Shown one piece after another: positions 34,485 through 64,000 of a stretch of 64,000 nucleotides of DNA. The notes under the pieces are model-generated. The model was not told where the DNA came from. It saw only the letters and a program-made list of their open reading frames with translations, and made no database searches. Position numbers and translations under genes: made by a program. Numbering within the stretch: position 1 is the first letter of the stretch; every line of letters starts with the position of its first letter. The DNA is from Liolophura sinensis (lineage: Eukaryota; Mollusca; Polyplacophora; Chitonida; Chitonidae), in the NCBI RefSeq assembly GCF_032854445.1, contig NC_088296.1:3495246-3559245 (forward strand), in the 5' to 3' direction.

Positions 34485-34650
34485 GGCTCGAATCCGGCAC
34501 TCGGTACTGCTGATGCGACGTCGCGCCAGGGTCAAAGTTGTGTCTGGCGAAGGGCCGTCGGTAGTGTATTCCGTCATCTTTCAACAAAAAACCTGAGCGC
34601 CGTCATATACGTTATGTAGGTTTTTTATTTAAATACAATTATCAAATAAA
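34485..34650 (+). mobile_element. Second tRNA-derived SINE type, copy
   Basis: Box-B-like GAAGGCTCGAATCCGGCAC followed by TCTGGCGAAGGGCCGTCGGT, as near 21650-21720, with an AT-rich tail ending AATCAAATAAAT-like sequence. Confidence 0.6.
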
Positions 34651-34979
34651 TTAACACTTAGGCCTATTGAATTTAACACCCGCTTGCATTAAAACAGCTT
34701 CGAGTCTTCCAAAAATAAAAAAGAGAGAGGCGGGGAGGGGGGGGGGGGGATTCTGTAGTCTATTTGGACCATTCATTACTGGACTGCGATCGTAATAAAT
34801 AAAACAATTTATACATAGGCCTACATATATGTACACCTTTATCTCCGTAGGCTAAAGCCTAATATCTGTGCATGTATATATATCTACGTAATGTACTATA
34901 GATGTATTTGCTTTGAGGACCTGAATCAAATGACATTCCTTCATTTATTTTTTCGGCCATTTATGGCGACCTTGAAAAC

Positions 34980-35629
34980 TGATGAGAACTGTATGTGAGA
35001 TTAACAACCCATAAGTCGGAATGGTAAGTTGCGAAGGATGGGACGCGGTGCCAAGCGTCTGTGGCGGCGGTCGTTCGCTAAGGACCGTACCGTCATTACT
35101 ATGCACAAACTAGCGCATTCACTGAGCAGCTATCCCATAATACTAAACCGGCTGTTGAATTCACCGGACCCACCCCCAGCATACACAAACCAGAAAACGA
35201 CCGGCGGGCAAAAAAAACGACAGCCAGCTTAAAACCGGCGATGAAATTTTAAAGAATTAAACTGGATTCAGGACCGTGCTTCTCCACGAGTGACAAATCG
35301 TCGTGGATTTGGTCGAATCGGCGAGAAATGGCTTTTTGCCGGAGTGGGTGATGTCATCGGTGAACGGCCTACCACACCCAGACGAGGATTATTAAGAGCG
35401 AGTTGAAGAGCTCGGTGAGGGGAAACAGGCAAGAGAGAGAAGTGCAGCTATAGACGTTGTAGTTGGGGACATTTTTGCCCTGTGCTCGAGGAAATCGGTT
35501 GTTAAAGTTGTACCGAAGCAAAACGGAGGAGGCGTAGAGAGTGCCGGTGGCCGGCCAAAAACAGCTGTTCGGGCGCTAGAGAGCAGCGCGAGGCGGAGGA
35601 GACGGGGGGGAGCGAACAGCCGAACAACT
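34980..35629 (+). promoter_or_regulatory. G-alpha-q promoter and 5' leader (approximate)
   Basis: GC and CpG content rise sharply just before the G-alpha-q start codon, as expected of an animal housekeeping promoter with a long leader. The transcription start cannot be fixed. An open frame at 35029-35232 lies here and is either an upstream ORF or chance. Confidence 0.6.
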
Positions 35630-60302
<24,673 letters not shown>

Positions 60303-61840
60303 GATGGCAGAGGACCGTGGGTGGATACCACCCTTCTAGACCCTCACCTCTTTGGCATAGTGTCGCAGGCGGGGAGCCCGCTAACTGGCAGGACAAGTTA
60401 CCTCCCCTTGGTAAATCCCGACACTTGTGTACTTGTGTATAAAAAACAAGACAGACAATTGTTTACCCTAAGAAAAAAAAAAGACGCCAAAGTGTTGTTT
60501 CTTTTTTTTTCTCTCCCCTGATAAATTATAAGAGAAACTGAGTTTGGTATGAAAATAACAAAAAAAAAAACAAACATGTTGCGAGGCAGAGACCAATCTT
60601 GATGGTGATGATGCTCGTTAAAAATTTGGAAACCCTCCCCAGTTTGTCGACAATTCTGTGTGGTTACTGTGGTAACCGTGCCGTGCCCAACCAGCTGGCT
60701 TGGGGGCGGCCTCATATTTTGGCTGTGTTTTGACTATCTTGTGCCGGCGACAGGACGTCAGGGCTAGAGACTGGAGGTGAACCCTCTAACACAAAAACAC
60801 TCTGCGGAGGAAACCAATGTCTTGTTTGGGTTTCTTCAATTTTTTTTTTTTTTTTTTTTTTTTTCTTTTTTTGTCATCAGTAACCACCATACGTGCATAC
60901 ATAGGTCTGTATTTTGGGGCAGTTTGGAAGCGAGGGTGTGTGGCAAGCGTTAGCATGGCTCCCTGAAGCCCCTCCTCCCCTTGTCCCTGCGCTGGGGTAG
61001 TGCCCCTGTCTCACTGACTGAAGCCTCACCTACAGCTGCACACTGTCATAACATGTCCAATAGGAGCTATTTCATGTGATGTCCTCATTCTTCTGTTTTT
61101 GTCTTTTAATTTAGTGTGTGGTGTTTTTTTTTTTTTTTTTTTAATTTTTAATTGGTGATTGGACGACAGGCAATTTTGGGTGACCAGCCCTCCTCCCAAA
61201 CAAGGGGACACGATAAGATTCATGGCAATTCAGCAAGACTGGACGGAAGGACAGTGTCCATGACAACAGGGTCCCATCCTCTCGTGACGCTGAGTGCCGT
61301 ATGTGTAATTGTAGGCTTGGCAGCAAAGGGAGATTACCACAGGTGAACCTGGCAAATGAATATGTAGTCCTCCGGCACTGTCACAGTATCCTGTCACAAA
61401 AACTTCTCCGCTCTATTAAGATTTTTTTTATTCAATTTTTTTTTGTCATATTGGATTTTATTCTGTGAATTTTTTTTATTATTAATGTGTGTGTGTGTTT
61501 TTTTTTTTTTGTCTGTGCAATGAACTTATACAAGTGTGATTGTGATCATTGTAGGTGTTTTTGCATCATCATGTGAACACTAGGCTCCGCCCCCCCGCTT
61601 CCCGCCTTTGCTTTCTGGGTAGGGAAAGCTTGTATTTTCTGTGCTGACTGTTGTACATGTATAAAGCATGGAAGCATTAGTGAGGTTATTTGACATGATG
61701 CCTGCATGACCAGCCGTTCTATGTAAAACTGATTGACCAGATGACCTTCAGCACCTGACCTTGACCTCCGTCGTGTGTCACGCACACCGGTCTCCCTGCA
61801 GGGGGTGCCACTCAAAATAAACAACATGGTGAAAAATGCA
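60303..61840 (+). other. G-alpha-q 3' UTR (end uncertain)
   Basis: No further coding frame. Contains poly-T runs (about 60839-60864, 61128-61144 and 61498-61511) and an AATAAA at 61816-61821 that could end the transcript. A later ATTAAA near 62219 is an alternative. Confidence 0.55.
61816..61821 (+). terminator. Candidate polyadenylation signal for G-alpha-q
   Basis: Canonical AATAAA, 1.5 kb after the stop. Chosen as the first clear canonical hexamer I saw; not proven. Confidence 0.4.
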
Positions 61841-64000
61841 AAAACGTAAAAAAAAAACTGTTGTTATAAGCGTTTTTTTTTTTTATATTTAACTTTTATT
61901 TTCTTTTTGCAGAGAGAAAAAAAAAACATGAACTGCTACATTAAATAGCAATGAATAACAATAATGATAGTAGTACCAGATGCTGCCTGGGTTTTAATAT
62001 ATTGCTTTGAACGTCCTGTCTGTTAGAAGCTATGGGTCTCATGGGGGAGTGGTGGGGAGTTTTGATGGAGTTGTTTCATTTTTGTAAGTATACAGATTTA
62101 ATGGGGTTCTTGGGATGGGCAGGAGGAGTGAGTGAGGGACACATTTCTGCACATGTTTTGCGGGCAGAGAACGTGCACCCTCCCCTCTTATATGTACTAG
62201 GATCTGTCTTTATATGCACATTAAACATCAAACTATAATCATGTTGCTCATGTATAAATTTACTATTTAAGGTCAGTTTTATTTCAGCTCGCCCATATTT
62301 GCGCATGCGTGTGAGTCCAAGGTTTAAAGGTGCATTTGTGTGCGTGACTGGCAGGTGTTTATCTATAGGATGGAGATGTTCACTTTTAAATGGGAGAGGG
62401 TTGGTGATTGCCTCCCTTGCCAACCCCCTACACCCCCCTCCCCTCCCCTCGGCTATGCACCTGGCTGTAAATTATCTCCCCCTGTCGAGGTGTAACACGT
62501 GGGAAGTGTGTGCAGGTGACCTTGTGCGGTATAAGTTATAAGCCTAGTGTGGAGCATTTATGTTCACAAGTAGCATGTTGTTCACACGCTGTTCACACAG
62601 AATGACGTAGAAGTCTAATCTGTAGATCAGTTTTTTTGTACAGCCATTTTAAACCTACGCTTTATGTCCGTCAGTCACAACGTATGTCATACTTTGTTTT
62701 TTGGGATTTTAAAAATTTTTTTTTTTTTTGTGAATGTTTTTGTTAAATATATCTTTCTCATGCCTTAGTCAGTATTGTGTAAGTCCTGTTATCTGAATGA
62801 CTCGATTATCTCCCCTTGGTCAGACATCAGTAAATGGCATCTGCATTATTTTGTGCTCTCTGCACTCGGAAGAAAAATCCTTCTCTTTTGGTCGATGGTA
62901 TTTTTTTTTTTTGTTGTGGTCGAGACTGGCTGCAAATATGAAGCACAAGTCATCAAGTAAACTTGAACTGAAAAACTATTCACCACTGCAATGTTTTTTT
63001 TTTGTTTTTTTATGACGACGACGACCAAGATGGCAACTTCAAGCTACCTACAGCTTATAAACAAAATACAGTACACTGTTGTAGAGATGCTAGGATAAAA
63101 CTGCTTTGAAAGTTGTGCCCCCCTTCTCTCGCCCAGGTCATCCGGAGTCTTTGTCTTAACCTGTGGCTTAAGTGACGCACTACTCCCTAAGTCTGAGGCC
63201 TAAGGTTTGATGGTCAAGTTTTAGCTGTGCAAGATGCGTTGAGGAATAAGCCTCTCTGGAAATTCTTGGATTACCTTTTTGGTGGATTCAAGGAGAGAGA
63301 AAAACTGTACAACACACTGTACAAAAGCACTGCTCAGTAAAGGTCACAATTTTGCTTATGAAATGCAAATTGTTAAGCTAGTTTTGTTCCATGAATGTTT
63401 TCTTGTCGCAGCAAGATCGTCTCTAGCAGCTTATCTTACCTCTGCCTCTCCCCTGCGCTCTGTGCTAGCCTCTTTCACGTTTCTCACCTGTACAGGTGCT
63501 GTTTGCACACACCTGCGTCACTTCTAACTTCTGTGAATGCTCAGCCTGTGGATGGTACTGCAGGGACCAAGGCATGACTGCATAATCGCCCACGCGCAAA
63601 CTCATTAAACACCAGCTAAGCTACTTTATTTGTTTATGCATATTTCGTACTGTGCTATTAACATCGTATCTCATTTTGGCATTTTCATTTAGAGTTCAGT
63701 TGTCCAAATATTTCATTTCTTCTCCAGAACCGGTATCGATTTTTCACGGCTCTCTGGAATCTATGAATTTAGATTTAGATTTTCCTTTCTGTCCTCCCCT
63801 TTCCCACCTCCACTCTGGTTCCCCTCATTAAAATGAATTAGTCCAAATACCCGCACTTCTTGATACCTTCTAGACAGGCTTATTACATTTTCGGGGTACA
63901 ACGCCATTACTACATCATTGTATTATCTTATCTTGAAAGAAAAACAAAACAGGTTTATGTACTGTAGCAGGCTACACGTCTGTCATTGTTTCTAAATGAA
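61841..64000. other. Downstream flank, no gene recognised
   Basis: AT-rich with T runs. Frames up to 115 codons (62076-62423 minus) show no family. It may include more 3' UTR if a distal poly-A site is used. Confidence 0.4.

Noticed and set aside
35029..35232. 67-codon frame just upstream of G-alpha-q as a gene
   Set aside because: Basic, low-complexity product in the CpG-rich leader region, no family; at most an upstream ORF.

Overview
The window is animal nuclear DNA: intron-rich, AT-rich, full of short dispersed repeats and minisatellites, with no bacterial-style gene packing. A lophotrochozoan, most likely a mollusc, fits best. The basis is a very abundant tRNA-derived SINE whose 3' tail (the reverse complement of TGGTGTTTTACGCCGTACTC) I associate with mollusc genomes, together with an invertebrate-type G-alpha-q protein. 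The species cannot be named from the sequence alone.

Two real protein-coding genes can be supported, both on the + strand. (1) A phosphatidylethanolamine N-methyltransferase (PEMT) gene: five exons between 6581 and 14880, with the C-terminal stop inside the window. The N-terminal exon and one internal exon for the second membrane segment were not found. (2) A G protein alpha-q gene: eight coding exons from the ATG at 35630 to the TGA at 60302, expected protein 353 residues ending EYNLV. Intron 1 is about 17.5 kb. Exon sizes and phases match the conserved G-alpha-q structure, except for three one-base frame breaks (exons 3, 5 and 6) that look like assembly errors.

Layout: 1-6.6 kb holds a 3-kb dimeric minisatellite and SINEs. 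6.6-14.9 kb is PEMT, with a 1.6-kb 54-bp array in one intron. 15-35 kb is intergenic and packed with unrelated minisatellites (45, about 25, 29, 39, 33, 32 and 35 bp units), SINE copies, two families of MITE-like inverted-repeat elements and one small orphan CpG-rich block. 35-60.3 kb is the G-alpha-q gene, whose introns carry further arrays. 60.3 kb to the end is 3' UTR and flanking sequence. Minisatellites make up roughly a fifth of the window by my count.

The most unusual structure lies just after G-alpha-q exon 6. There the exon-intron boundary itself (TTTGATG/GTAAGTT) has been amplified into an array of about 19 units of 23 bp, so one authentic splice donor is followed by roughly ten near-identical decoys. 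Other notable points are two SINE insertions at the same position of one minisatellite unit, a clean nested insertion with a 15-bp target duplication, and three palindromic CRE sites beside a TATA-like sequence in G-alpha-q intron 1. Nearly all long open frames in the window are translations of minisatellites, not genes.
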